Shown here piece after piece: positions 56,179-64,000 of a stretch of DNA of 64,000 bases (its first letter is position 1; each line of letters opens with the position of its first letter). The translations under genes and the position numbers were made by a program. The stretch spans positions 124,001 to 188,000 of the forward strand of contig MAAJ01000006.1 in NCBI GenBank assembly GCA_002163085.1. Direction: 5' to 3'. The stretch comes from Methylophaga sp. 42_25_T18 (GTDB taxonomy: Bacteria > Pseudomonadota > Gammaproteobacteria > Nitrosococcales > Methylophagaceae). The notes beneath the pieces are model-generated. The model had not been told where the DNA came from, ran no database searches, and worked only from the letters and a program-made list of their open reading frames with translations.

Positions 56179-57043
56179 CACACCCAATGACCAGGCAAAC
56201 GGTCTTAGAAAAATGACAACATCACCTCGGCCAGTAAAAGTAATCGCGATTGCTAGTGGTAAAGGTGGTGTGGGCAAAACCAACGTAACAGTTAACATTG
56301 GTGTTGCCCTCGCTTCACAAGGAAAAGATGTCTTATTGCTTGATGCCGATCTCGGCCTTGCCAATATTGATGTCATGTTAGGTCTGCATCCTCAATTTAG
56401 CTTGCAGCATGTATTAGACGGCAGTAAAACATTACAAGAAATCATTGTTGAAGGCCCCGCTGGCCTAAAAATCATTCCCGCAGCTTCCGGTGTACAAAAA
56501 ATGGCCGAGCTCAGCCCTGCTGAACATGCAGGCATGATTCAAGCATTTAGTGAATTAGAACAGCATATTGATGTATTACTGATAGATAGCGCTGCTGGCA
56601 TCGCAGATAGCGTGATCAGTTTTACCCGCGCAGCTCAAGAAGTCATTATTGTTGTTTGTGATGAACCTGCCTCTATCACTGATGCCTATGCCCTGATAAA
56701 ATTACTGAGTAGACAATATAACGTTGAACACTTTCATATTATTGCCAATATGACGCGTAGCGTATCTGAAGGTCGTGAGCTGTTTAATAAAATTTCAATG
56801 GTGTGTGACCGTTTCCTAGAGGTAAATCTCGACTTTATGGGTATTGTGCCATTTGATGATGATTTACGTCGTGCAGTCAAAAAACAACGTGCTGTTGTTG
56901 AATATATTCCTCGAAGTAAATCTGCAACGGCATTTATGCACCTTGCTAAGAAAGTTGAATACTGGCCAGTACAGAAACAACCCAAAGGCCACATGGAATT
57001 TTTTGTCGAACGTTTGATCCAATCAAGTCTGGAAATCGCATGA
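56171..57043 (+). CDS. fleN: MinD-like flagellar number regulator FleN (FlhG)
   Basis: A 290-residue ATPase from the ATG at 56171, ten bases after GGAGGT and overlapping the flhF stop. The deviant Walker A ASGKGGVGKTNVTVNIG (about 29-45), LLLDADLGLANIDVMLGL and IDSAAGIADSVISF are clear. FleN restricts the number of polar flagella by acting on FlhF and on the master regulator FleQ. An earlier in-frame ATG at 56114 is inside flhF and less likely. Confidence 0.94.
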   Translation: MADTPNDQANGLRKMTTSPRPVKVIAIASGKGGVGKTNVTVNIGVALASQGKDVLLLDADLGLANIDVMLGLHPQFSLQHVLDGSKTLQEIIVEGPAGLKIIPAASGVQKMAELSPAEHAGMIQAFSELEQHIDVLLIDSAAGIADSVISFTRAAQEVIIVVCDEPASITDAYALIKLLSRQYNVEHFHIIANMTRSVSEGRELFNKISMVCDRFLEVNLDFMGIVPFDDDLRRAVKKQRAVVEYIPRSKSATAFMHLAKKVEYWPVQKQPKGHMEFFVERLIQSSLEIA

Positions 57044-57044
57044 C

Positions 57045-57776
57045 ATGAATAAGGTGACGATGTATACCAATGATGATGCATCGAGCCAGTCCCGAGAGGC
57101 GCTGCTGGAAAAGCATGCCTCATTGGTTAAACGTATTGCCTACCACTTAATCGCTCGTCTGCCCCATACCGTCGAGGTTGATGACCTTATTCAAGCAGGC
57201 ATGATCGGCCTATTAGATGCATCGCAACAATATAATGCAAGTCAAGGTGCAAGTTTTGAGACTTACGCAGGCATTCGTATTCGTGGTTCTATGCTAGATG
57301 AAATTCGCCGTAATGATTGGGCGCCACGTTCAGTACACCGAAAAGCTCGTGAAATCTCTGCAGTTATGCATGAGATAGAACAACAACAAGGACGACATGC
57401 TAAAGATAAGGAAATAGCAACAGCATTAGGTATTAGTGTGGATGAGTATCACCAGCAATTATTTGACTCTGCTGGTCATCAGGTCTTCAGTCTTAGTGAG
57501 TTTTCTGATAACGATGAAACTCAGGCTAAGCCCATATCTAATGTTTTATCAGGCCCGGTAGAAGAATTACAATCAACAGGGTTTAAGGCTGCATTAGCAA
57601 ACGCGATCTCAACATTGCCTGAACGCGAATGTTTAATGATGGGCCTATACTATAATGAAGAATTAAATTTAAAAGAAATTGGCGAAGTTCTTGGAGTCAG
57701 TGAATCGCGCGTAAGTCAGATTCATAGTCAAACCATTATTCGGCTTCGCTCTAAATTATGTGACTGGTTAAATTGA
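57045..57776 (+). CDS. fliA: RNA polymerase sigma factor FliA (sigma28)
   Basis: A 243-residue flagellar sigma factor for late genes. Region 2 lies at about 27-100 (VKRIAYHLIARLP, DLIQAGMIGLLDAS, GASFETYAGIRIRGSMLDEI) and region 4 at about 185-240 (ERECLMMGLYYNEELNLKEI, VLGVSESRVSQIHSQ). Start 57045 follows the fleN stop by one base; an ATG at 57060 after AAGGTG is an alternative. It is controlled by anti-sigma FlgM, not coded here. 15 bases before cheY. Confidence 0.94.
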   Translation: MNKVTMYTNDDASSQSREALLEKHASLVKRIAYHLIARLPHTVEVDDLIQAGMIGLLDASQQYNASQGASFETYAGIRIRGSMLDEIRRNDWAPRSVHRKAREISAVMHEIEQQQGRHAKDKEIATALGISVDEYHQQLFDSAGHQVFSLSEFSDNDETQAKPISNVLSGPVEELQSTGFKAALANAISTLPERECLMMGLYYNEELNLKEIGEVLGVSESRVSQIHSQTIIRLRSKLCDWLN

Positions 57777-57791
57777 AAATGGAGGTATGTT

Positions 57792-58181
57792 TTGGATAAA
57801 GACATGAAAATCCTAATTGTGGATGACTTTTCTACAATGAGACGGATTATAAAAAACTTATTAAGAGATTTGGGTTTTAACAATACGACAGAAGCCGATG
57901 ACGGTCTAACTGCACTGCCAATCTTAAAAGCAGGGGGTATAGATTTCTTGGTAACAGATTGGAATATGCCAGGAATGCAAGGGATCGATCTGCTCAAAAC
58001 CGTGCGTGCAGATGAAACTCTTTCTTCCATGCCCGTTCTAATGGTGACGGCTGAAACCAAACGTGAGCAAATTATTGAAGCTGCACAAGCGGGGGTAAAC
58101 GGATATATAGTAAAACCGTTCACAGCTGCTACACTAAAGGATAAAATTGATAAAATCTTCGAACGTATTGATGCATCTTAA
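57792..58181 (+). CDS. cheY: Chemotaxis response regulator CheY
   Basis: A 129-residue single receiver domain. The acidic pair is at residues 11-12, phospho-acceptor Asp56 lies in [11 protein letters not shown], and VLMVTAE and VKPFTAATL carry the conserved Thr and Lys. A TTG start at 57792 follows GGAGGT by five bases; ATG at 57804 is the other choice. CheY-P binds FliM. It belongs to the flagellar (Fla/F6-type) chemotaxis set with CheZ, CheA and CheB. Confidence 0.95.
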   Translation: MDKDMKILIVDDFSTMRRIIKNLLRDLGFNNTTEADDGLTALPILKAGGIDFLVTDWNMPGMQGIDLLKTVRADETLSSMPVLMVTAETKREQIIEAAQAGVNGYIVKPFTAATLKDKIDKIFERIDAS

Positions 58182-58193
58182 ATAAGGTTTATT

Positions 58194-58928
58194 ATGGAAA
58201 CCCAAAACAACATTGAATTACTTGAGGCTGCTCGTGCCCTAGTCACAGCATTAGAAGCAGATGATGAGCAACAAGCTCAGATACATTTAGCTAATCTCAC
58301 ACTGGCACAAGAAAGTGAGCTATTTCATGATGTCGGTACGCTTACTCGTGAACTTCACCAGTCCCTCAGTAATTTTAATGTTGACTCTCGGCTAGTTGAT
58401 TTAGCCGAACATGATATTCCTGATACCCGCGAACGCTTGAATTATGTCATTACGACGACGGAAGAAGCCGCACATAAGACGCTTGAGCTGATCGATAACA
58501 CATTACCACTGTCTGATTCACTTAAGCTCACCGCCCAAAATATCGAAGAGAGTTGGCACCGTTTTCGCATGAGAGAAATGGGGGTGGATGAATTTCGTTC
58601 CCTGAGTGAAGAAATTGAGAGTTATCTGCCCAATGTAAAAAAACATTCTGAGCAGATCCATGAAAACTTGTTAGAGATGACGCAGGCTCAGGGCTTTCAA
58701 GATCTCACCGGACAAGTGATTCGACAGGTAATTAGCCTAGTCGGAGAAGTAGAAGATAAATTGGTAGGACTGGTAAAAATTGCCGGTAAGCACCAAACAA
58801 AGAGACCAAAAGACGGCAATGAGGTGGATTTGATTAAGGCGGAAGGACCTCAAATCAATAAAGATAAGCCCAATGTTGTTAATAACCAAGACGAGGTCGA
58901 TGATTTATTATCAAGTTTAGGCTTCTAA
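58194..58928 (+). CDS. cheZ: CheY-P phosphatase CheZ
   Basis: A 244-residue helical protein. The long four-helix bundle includes the catalytic region ILEMTQAQGFQDLTGQVIRQV-type (LEMTQAQGFQDLTGQVI, about 160-176) with Gln in FQDLTGQ, and the C-terminal CheY-binding peptide EVDDLLSSLGF. It dephosphorylates CheY-P. Sits between cheY and cheA as in pseudomonads. Confidence 0.94.
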   Translation: METQNNIELLEAARALVTALEADDEQQAQIHLANLTLAQESELFHDVGTLTRELHQSLSNFNVDSRLVDLAEHDIPDTRERLNYVITTTEEAAHKTLELIDNTLPLSDSLKLTAQNIEESWHRFRMREMGVDEFRSLSEEIESYLPNVKKHSEQIHENLLEMTQAQGFQDLTGQVIRQVISLVGEVEDKLVGLVKIAGKHQTKRPKDGNEVDLIKAEGPQINKDKPNVVNNQDEVDDLLSSLGF

Positions 58929-58937
58929 AGGAAACAA

Positions 58938-60995
58938 ATGATGGCGTTAGACACTGATGATGAAATTCTGCAGGACTTTTTAGTTGAAGCTGCTGAAATA
59001 TTAGAAGGACTAAATGAACAACTTGTAGAATTGGAATCTCAGCCAGAAGATAGTGAGCTACTCAACGCGATCTTCCGAGGTTTCCACACCATCAAAGGTG
59101 GGGCTGGTTTCTTAAGTTTGGATGCCATGGTTAACCTGTGTCATCAATGTGAAGATTTATTTAATATTTTGCGTCAAGGTGATCGTATCGTTGACGCGGA
59201 TATGATGGATACCTTTCTCAAGGTATTAGACATACTGCATACCATGTTTGAAGAAACAAAAAGCGGTGAATATCCTTCTCCAGCAGATGACAGCGTGATG
59301 AGGCAGTTAGCCTATTTCCTTAATCCTGGTGCAGCTCCCGTCGCTGAGCCAGAACCTGAAATAACACTTGAAATTGACGCCCCAGCAGCCAGTGATGAAA
59401 TCACTGAGGATGAATTTGAAAACTTATTAGACGAACTCCATGGCAGCACCTCACCTGGAGCTGAAAAATCTGAATCTGGCAGTGCACCTCCTGCCACAAA
59501 TAGTGATGAAATCACTGAAGATGAGTTTGAGAATTTATTAGATCAACTACATGGCAATGCTACACCTGGAGTAGTTAATACTTCTCCGCCAGCCTCGCCG
59601 GCCTCAGCTCCACAAAGTGATGATATTTCTGAAGATGAATTTGAAGCATTATTGGATGAGTTACAAGGGAAGAAAAAAGCAGCACCGCCCGCAGAAGAAA
59701 AAATCGACGCTAAGAAACCTGAACAAGCAAAAAAAGTCGAGCCTAAAAAAGTTCCAGAACCAGCCAAAGCTAAGGCTCAATCTAAAGAGTCTGAAGCAAA
59801 AGCTGCGCCTACTGCTAAACAAGTAGAAACCAGTGTGCGTGTTGATACCAGCCGTCTTGATGAAATCATGAATATGGTGGGTGAATTAGTATTGGTCCGT
59901 AACCGTATCAGTACCTTAGAAGCTGCATTTGAAGATGAAGAAATGTCAAAAGCAGTGAACAACCTGGCGGTTGTAACTGCCGATCTGCAAACATCGGTAA
60001 TGAGAACGCGCATGCAGCCAATCAAAAAAGTCTTTGGCCGCTTCCCTCGCGTTGTTCGAGATCTTGCCAGAAACTTGAAAAAAGATATTAACTTAGAGTT
60101 GCAAGGCGAAGAAACTGATTTAGATAAAAACTTAGTTGAAGCCCTCGCCGATCCATTAGTTCATTTGGTTAGAAATGCTGTCGACCATGGCATAGAAATG
60201 CCGGATATACGTGAAGCTGCAGGCAAGCCTCGTCAGGGTAACGTTATTCTAGGTGCCGCACAGGAAGGTGATCATATTCTGCTCACCATCTCAGATGATG
60301 GTGCAGGCATGGATTCAGATATCTTACGCCAAAAAGCCGTAGAGAAAGGCATGATGGATGAAGAATCAGCCTCTCGGCTTACTGCATCTGAATGTTATGC
60401 ACTTATTTTTGCCCCTGGATTTTCGATGAAGCAAGAAATTTCAGATATTTCAGGCCGTGGTGTTGGCATGGATGTGGTTAAAACTAGTATCACCAAACTT
60501 AATGGTGTTATAGAGATTGATTCCGAAGTTGGCAAAGGAACGACCTTATCCATAAAAGTACCTCTAACCTTAGCTATTATGCCAACATTAATGGTGATGT
60601 TAGGTGACCAAATTTTTGCCCTGCCTCTGGTGAATGTTAATGAGATATTCCACTTAGATTTATCAAAAACTAATATTGTTGATGGTCAAGAGACAATTAT
60701 CGTCCGCAAAAAAGCCTTACCACTGTTCTATCTACGCAAATGGTTAGCAAGCAGCTTTCATGAAACAGAAAAACCTGATATTGAGCATGTGGTCATTGTT
60801 AATGTTGGTACGCAACGTGTCGGTTTTGTGGTTGACCAACTTCTCGGTCAAGAAGAGGTTGTTATTAAACCATTAGGTGCTATGCTTCATGGTACAAAGG
60901 GTCTAGCAGGAGCAACGATCACGGGTGATGGTCGCATTTCCTTAATTTTAGACTTTCCTGAACTTATGAATGCCTATGCTAATAGAGGCTACTAA
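58938..60995 (+). CDS. cheA: Chemotaxis histidine kinase CheA
   Basis: A 685-residue kinase. HPt domain about 1-105 with phospho-His50 (FHTIKGGAGFL), a linker with three copies of an 18-residue acidic unit (59391-59444, 59502-59555, 59616-59669), dimerisation domain about 298-360, ATPase about 360-545 with VRNAVDHGIE, and a CheW-like domain to the end. It phosphorylates CheY and CheB under receptor control. ATG at 58938 or 58941; AAAGGAAAC just upstream. Confidence 0.96.
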   Translation: MMALDTDDEILQDFLVEAAEILEGLNEQLVELESQPEDSELLNAIFRGFHTIKGGAGFLSLDAMVNLCHQCEDLFNILRQGDRIVDADMMDTFLKVLDILHTMFEETKSGEYPSPADDSVMRQLAYFLNPGAAPVAEPEPEITLEIDAPAASDEITEDEFENLLDELHGSTSPGAEKSESGSAPPATNSDEITEDEFENLLDQLHGNATPGVVNTSPPASPASAPQSDDISEDEFEALLDELQGKKKAAPPAEEKIDAKKPEQAKKVEPKKVPEPAKAKAQSKESEAKAAPTAKQVETSVRVDTSRLDEIMNMVGELVLVRNRISTLEAAFEDEEMSKAVNNLAVVTADLQTSVMRTRMQPIKKVFGRFPRVVRDLARNLKKDINLELQGEETDLDKNLVEALADPLVHLVRNAVDHGIEMPDIREAAGKPRQGNVILGAAQEGDHILLTISDDGAGMDSDILRQKAVEKGMMDEESASRLTASECYALIFAPGFSMKQEISDISGRGVGMDVVKTSITKLNGVIEIDSEVGKGTTLSIKVPLTLAIMPTLMVMLGDQIFALPLVNVNEIFHLDLSKTNIVDGQETIIVRKKALPLFYLRKWLASSFHETEKPDIEHVVIVNVGTQRVGFVVDQLLGQEEVVIKPLGAMLHGTKGLAGATITGDGRISLILDFPELMNAYANRGY
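59391..59669 (+). repeat. Three 54-base in-frame repeats in the CheA linker
   Basis: Each unit encodes SD-[ED]-I-[TS]-EDEFE-[NA]-LLD-[EQ]-L-[HQ]-G. Copies lie at 59391-59444, 59502-59555 and 59616-59669, separated by Pro/Ser/Ala-rich spacers, so the starts are 111 and 114 bases apart. Copy 1 and 2 are nearly identical in protein; copy 3 has diverged. The unit looks like an amphipathic docking helix, similar to the CheZ tail that binds CheY. Confidence 0.85.
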
Positions 60996-61003
60996 GGAAA
61001 AAT

Positions 61004-62056
61004 GTGGCTACGCGAGTATTAATAGTTGATGATTCTGCTTTCTTTCGAAAACGACTTTCTGAAATAATTGCTACTGATCCTGGGCTAGAAGTTGCTGGTA
61101 CAGCAAACAACGGCCAAGAAGCTATTGATCAAGTAATCAAGCTATCACCCGATGTCATTACTATGGATATGGAAATGCCCGTCATGGATGGCATTAGCGC
61201 TGTTCGAAAAATAATGGAACGACATCCAATTCCTATATTAATGTTATCCACATGGACAACAGAAGGGGCAAAATCAACCTTAGATGCGCTCGAAGCGGGG
61301 GCAGCAGATTTTCTCCCTAAGCGCTTTGAAGATCTTTCCGAAGATCAAAGTATTGCTCATCAACAGCTTTGCCATCGGCTCCACCACTTAGCCAAAAATT
61401 TCCGTGGAAAAGCGCATGTTAGTCCCTCACTGAGAACCGCACCTAATACAACGATTAAACCAAACAAACAAGTGCCATCGGTATCAAAGAAAATCAAACT
61501 TGTTGCATTGGCTACGTCAACCGGTGGGCCGGTAGCACTACAAAAGGTGTTAACACAGTTACCCGCTACTTTCCCTTATCCAATTATACTGATTCAACAT
61601 ATGCCGGCCACCTTCACCCCCTCTTTTGCAGAAAGGCTAAATAATCTGTGTGCCATTAACATTAAACACGCTGATGACGGCGATGTACTGGTATCTGGCA
61701 CCGCCTATTTAGCACCAGGTGGTAAACAAATGTTGATTAAGGGCAATCGAAATCGGCAATATATTGCTATTGAAGATGGTCCGGAAGAGCAAACTTATAA
61801 ACCTTGTGTTGATATTACGCTTGAGTCAGTGGCACGAATTTGTCCTGCAGAAACCTTGGCTGTTGTATTAACCGGGATGGGGTCCGATGGCCGAGATGGC
61901 TGTAAAAAAATTCATCATCACGGCGGCACAATTTGGTCACAAGATGAACAAAGTTGTACTGTTTATGGCATGCCTATGGCTATTGCCTCGGCAGGTATTG
62001 CTGATAGAATTCTCAGTCTAGTAGACATTGGACAACAGTTAGCGGAAATCTCATAA
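61004..62056 (+). CDS. cheB: Chemotaxis protein-glutamate methylesterase CheB
   Basis: A 350-residue protein: receiver domain about 1-120 with Asp55 (TMDMEMPVMDG) and methylesterase about 165-345 with catalytic Ser in ATSTGGPVAL, His in LIQHMPATF and Asp in VLTGMGSDGRDG. GTG start at 61004 after AAGGAAAAAT; the overlapping ATG is out of frame. It demethylates or deamidates receptors. cheR is not in this window. Confidence 0.95.
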   Translation: MATRVLIVDDSAFFRKRLSEIIATDPGLEVAGTANNGQEAIDQVIKLSPDVITMDMEMPVMDGISAVRKIMERHPIPILMLSTWTTEGAKSTLDALEAGAADFLPKRFEDLSEDQSIAHQQLCHRLHHLAKNFRGKAHVSPSLRTAPNTTIKPNKQVPSVSKKIKLVALATSTGGPVALQKVLTQLPATFPYPIILIQHMPATFTPSFAERLNNLCAINIKHADDGDVLVSGTAYLAPGGKQMLIKGNRNRQYIAIEDGPEEQTYKPCVDITLESVARICPAETLAVVLTGMGSDGRDGCKKIHHHGGTIWSQDEQSCTVYGMPMAIASAGIADRILSLVDIGQQLAEIS

Positions 62057-62059
62057 ACG

Positions 62060-62800
62060 ATGGATATTCTAAGCATAATAGGTCTTATTGTTGGTTTTGG
62101 TGCAATCCTAGCTGGTCAAGTTTTAGAAGGCGGCCACCTTGACACCATTATGAACTCCGTTGCCTTACTGATTGTGCTTGGTGGCACTGTCGGTGCGGTA
62201 ATGTTACAGACTCCCCTTGATACCTTTATAAAATCACTAAAAATGCTGGTCTGGGTAATTAAACCACCTCACAGTTCTGCTGCTCAAACCTTAGATAAAA
62301 TCCTCGAATGGAATCAAATAGCGCGGAAAGAAGGTTTAATCGTTTTGGAATCCATCGCTATGGATGAGGAAGATGTTTTTACTCAAAAAGGACTACAGCT
62401 TATTTCTGACGGTGCTGAGCCAGAGGTCATTCGCGAAGTATTAGAAACAGATCTAGATATACAAGAAGCGAATGCAATACAAGCAGCCAAAGTATATGAA
62501 GCCATGGGTGGCTATTCTCCTACGATAGGTATTATCGGGGCGGTTCTGGGTTTAATTCACGTAATGGGGAACCTGGCCGATCCGTCATCATTAGGCTCAG
62601 GTATCGCTGTCGCCTTTATCGCAACCATATATGGTGTTGGCTTGGCCAACTTATTATTCCTGCCTATAGGGAACAAATTAAAAACACTGGTCGGTAGAGT
62701 GAGTACAAACCAAATGATGTTAATTGAAGGACTTGTTGGCGTTGCTAATGGTGATAACCCTCGCAATATTGAAAGCCGCTTACAGGCCTATCTTCACTAA
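62060..62800 (+). CDS. motC: Flagellar motor stator protein MotC (MotA family)
   Basis: A 246-residue MotA-type protein with four membrane helices (about 3-23, 32-50, 150-172, 182-202) and a large cytoplasmic loop. Typical segments are GGTVGAVMLQTPLDTFIKSL, GAVLGLIHVMGNLADPSSLG, and GIAVAFIATIYGVGLANLLF. It pairs with MotD as a proton-type stator around the rotor. Three bases after cheB. Named by position and homology to the Pseudomonas second stator set. Confidence 0.9.
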   Translation: MDILSIIGLIVGFGAILAGQVLEGGHLDTIMNSVALLIVLGGTVGAVMLQTPLDTFIKSLKMLVWVIKPPHSSAAQTLDKILEWNQIARKEGLIVLESIAMDEEDVFTQKGLQLISDGAEPEVIREVLETDLDIQEANAIQAAKVYEAMGGYSPTIGIIGAVLGLIHVMGNLADPSSLGSGIAVAFIATIYGVGLANLLFLPIGNKLKTLVGRVSTNQMMLIEGLVGVANGDNPRNIESRLQAYLH

Positions 62801-62808
62801 AGTTCATC

Positions 62809-63729
62809 ATGGCACGCAGAAGAAAAGTTGAGGAGCATGAAAACCACGAACGTTGGTTAGTTTCTTATGCTGACTTTATCACGCTATTGTTTGCTTTTTT
62901 TGTGGTGATGTATTCCATTTCATCCGTCAATGAAGGTAAATATCGTGTTTTATCTAATAGCTTAGAATCAGTATTTTCTGATAGTCCTCGAAGTGAAGAG
63001 CCGGTTCAAATTGGGGAGTTAAGTAGAGGTGAAGGTGAGCTGTCTGCACAACCAGGTTTACCTGATGTTCCAGTATTTAGCATCGAGTTACCAGCTCTAC
63101 CAGACTATACTCCACCGCCTGTTCCAGAAGAAACCATCCGCACGATTAACGATTTATCACAGCAATTAAGTACCGCCTTGTCCGATCTTATCGATAGTGA
63201 TGATGTAACAATAAAAAAAGGCGATGACTGGTTAGAGCTTGAAATGAATTCAAAAGTGCTGTTTGGCAGTGGTGAAGCACGTCTGGAAACTAAGGCTGTA
63301 CCCATTATTGGCAAAATTGCTGCTATATTACAGACTTCTGCTAATCCTATTCATGTAGAGGGTTTCACCGATAATAACCCCATCAATACACCCCGCTTTC
63401 CTTCAAACTGGGAACTATCTGCAGCTCGCTCTGCTTCAGTCGTCCATTTATTAGAACGCTATGGACTTAATCCAAGCAGAATGAGCGCTATCGGCTATGG
63501 TGAATTTAAGCCGATCGCTGATAATACGACGGAAGAAGGACGTAAAAAGAATCGTCGAGTAGTGTTAGTGGTATTAGGGCATGATCAAAGTCGCCGCTCC
63601 TTAGATATTTTTGACCCATCAAGTAAAGAAATTGTACCTAGCACTCCACTCAGCCAGCCGACAGCTGCACCCGTAGCTCCTAATAGCCCTGCAGTTATTA
63701 CTCCAATAAGCACTGAAAATGCAGCCTGA
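62809..63729 (+). CDS. motD: Flagellar motor stator protein MotD (MotB/OmpA family)
   Basis: A 306-residue stator partner: cytoplasmic basic N-tail, one membrane helix at about 18-40 with the proton-carrying Asp in SYADFITLLFAFFVVMYS, a Pro-rich periplasmic linker, and the OmpA peptidoglycan-binding domain at about 150-265 (VEGFTDNNPINTPRF, NWELSAARSASVVHLLER, GYGEFKPIADNTTEEGRKKNRRV). The tail after 265 is Pro/Ser/Thr-rich. It anchors the stator to the cell wall. Confidence 0.93.
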   Translation: MARRRKVEEHENHERWLVSYADFITLLFAFFVVMYSISSVNEGKYRVLSNSLESVFSDSPRSEEPVQIGELSRGEGELSAQPGLPDVPVFSIELPALPDYTPPPVPEETIRTINDLSQQLSTALSDLIDSDDVTIKKGDDWLELEMNSKVLFGSGEARLETKAVPIIGKIAAILQTSANPIHVEGFTDNNPINTPRFPSNWELSAARSASVVHLLERYGLNPSRMSAIGYGEFKPIADNTTEEGRKKNRRVVLVVLGHDQSRRSLDIFDPSSKEIVPSTPLSQPTAAPVAPNSPAVITPISTENAA

Positions 63730-63992
63730 ACACTATATTAAGTACTGAACGGCTGATTTTAAAACAATAGCTTATTGTTATATTGCCTTCTATAGATATA
63801 TAGCTAAAAACGTTACACTATTCAGTACTATACTAATGATTTAACTACATTAATGTATCTACACCAAGTTATGAATATAATTGCAATGACAAATAAAGTG
63901 GCACAAACAGTGCTTATAGTTTGGTAACAATATAGGCTGCCATCTAATTGGCAACCAATATTTTTGTACATGATGTGAAGGACAGATAAACA
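63730..63992. other. Intergenic region after motD with two inverted repeats
   Basis: AGTACTGAA (63741-63749) and TTCAGTACT (63821-63829) are perfect inverted arms 71 bases apart, with AACAATA-GCT-TATTGTT between them (about 63763-63779). The whole gap is AT-rich, with GAAGGA just before the ATG at 63993. No gene was seen. This separates the motD end from the next operon, which differs from the continuous motCD-parA arrangement of Pseudomonas. Confidence 0.45.
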
Positions 63993-64000
63993 ATGAGCCA
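63993..64000 (+). CDS. Start of a further gene cut by the window edge
   Basis: The last eight bases begin ATGAGCCA, preceded by GAAGGACAGATAAACA, a plausible ribosome site. Only two codons are seen, so nothing can be said of the product. Confidence 0.4.

Noticed and set aside
59543..59767. Ser/Ala-rich frame antisense to the CheA linker
   Set aside because: Shadow of the Glu/Asp/Ala-rich linker repeats, no independent support.

Overview
The window looks like a chromosomal segment of a motile, polar-flagellated gammaproteobacterium with fairly low G+C by eye. Gene order supports this: the ygfB-pepP-ubiH-ubiI cluster faces zapA-6S RNA, and the flagellar/chemotaxis block fliL-M-N-O-P-Q-R-flhB-flhA-flhF-fleN-fliA-cheY-Z-A-B-motC-motD follows the Pseudomonas/Vibrio type. 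A monomeric NADP isocitrate dehydrogenase, glycogen synthase, Zwf, a keto-acid type TRAP binding protein and a VPxPA-CTERM protein would suit a marine Methylophaga-like (Thiotrichales) organism, but that placement is inference. No transposase, prophage, CRISPR array, tRNA or rRNA gene was seen.

Layout. 1-9.5 kb is an accessory region. It holds the end of an S24-peptidase-like gene, two TetR-regulated loci (tautomerase plus a secreted protein; an SDR dehydrogenase) with clear operator palindromes, a tandem sensor-kinase pair, and a class D beta-lactamase gene broken by one in-frame stop. 9.1-14.7 kb is housekeeping: zapG, 6S RNA, zapA, a ZapB-like coiled coil, ygfB, pepP, ubiH and ubiI. 14.9-18.5 kb is a probable two-gene signalling operon (HD-GYP c-di-GMP phosphodiesterase and a chemoreceptor). 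18.5-22.1 kb holds a tiny lipoprotein, a PEP-CTERM-like secreted protein and the rhlB operon. 22.1-35.3 kb is mixed: trxA, uvrD, a TRAP binding lipoprotein with a DUF411 protein, a CHASE-GGDEF cyclase, an EamA transporter, Fur-controlled bfd, bfr, a porin/PstS-like pair, an SMP-30-like propeller, an SrmB-like helicase, a PqiA-like protein and a PilZ protein.

35.4-40.7 kb is central carbon metabolism: icd, glgA and zwf. 40.7-46.7 kb is a minus-strand export operon (TetR, MMPL/RND exporter, LolA-like periplasmic protein, outer-membrane barrel) with a perfect 15-bp inverted repeat in front of it, then psd. A 266-bp palindromic repeat with TATACCC ends abuts the start of psd. 47.0-63.7 kb is the flagellar export, motor, regulator and chemotaxis block, in which most genes overlap or nearly touch.

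Together the genes show several layers of c-di-GMP and chemotaxis control (GGDEF with an I-site, HD-GYP, PilZ, chemoreceptor, CheYZAB) feeding a MotCD-driven flagellum. The items that most deserve a second look are the TetR-MMPL-LolA-barrel export operon with its operator, the nested palindromic repeat at psd, the two FliL paralogs of which one is secreted, the three-operator array with exact 24-bp period, and the single-stop beta-lactamase pseudogene.
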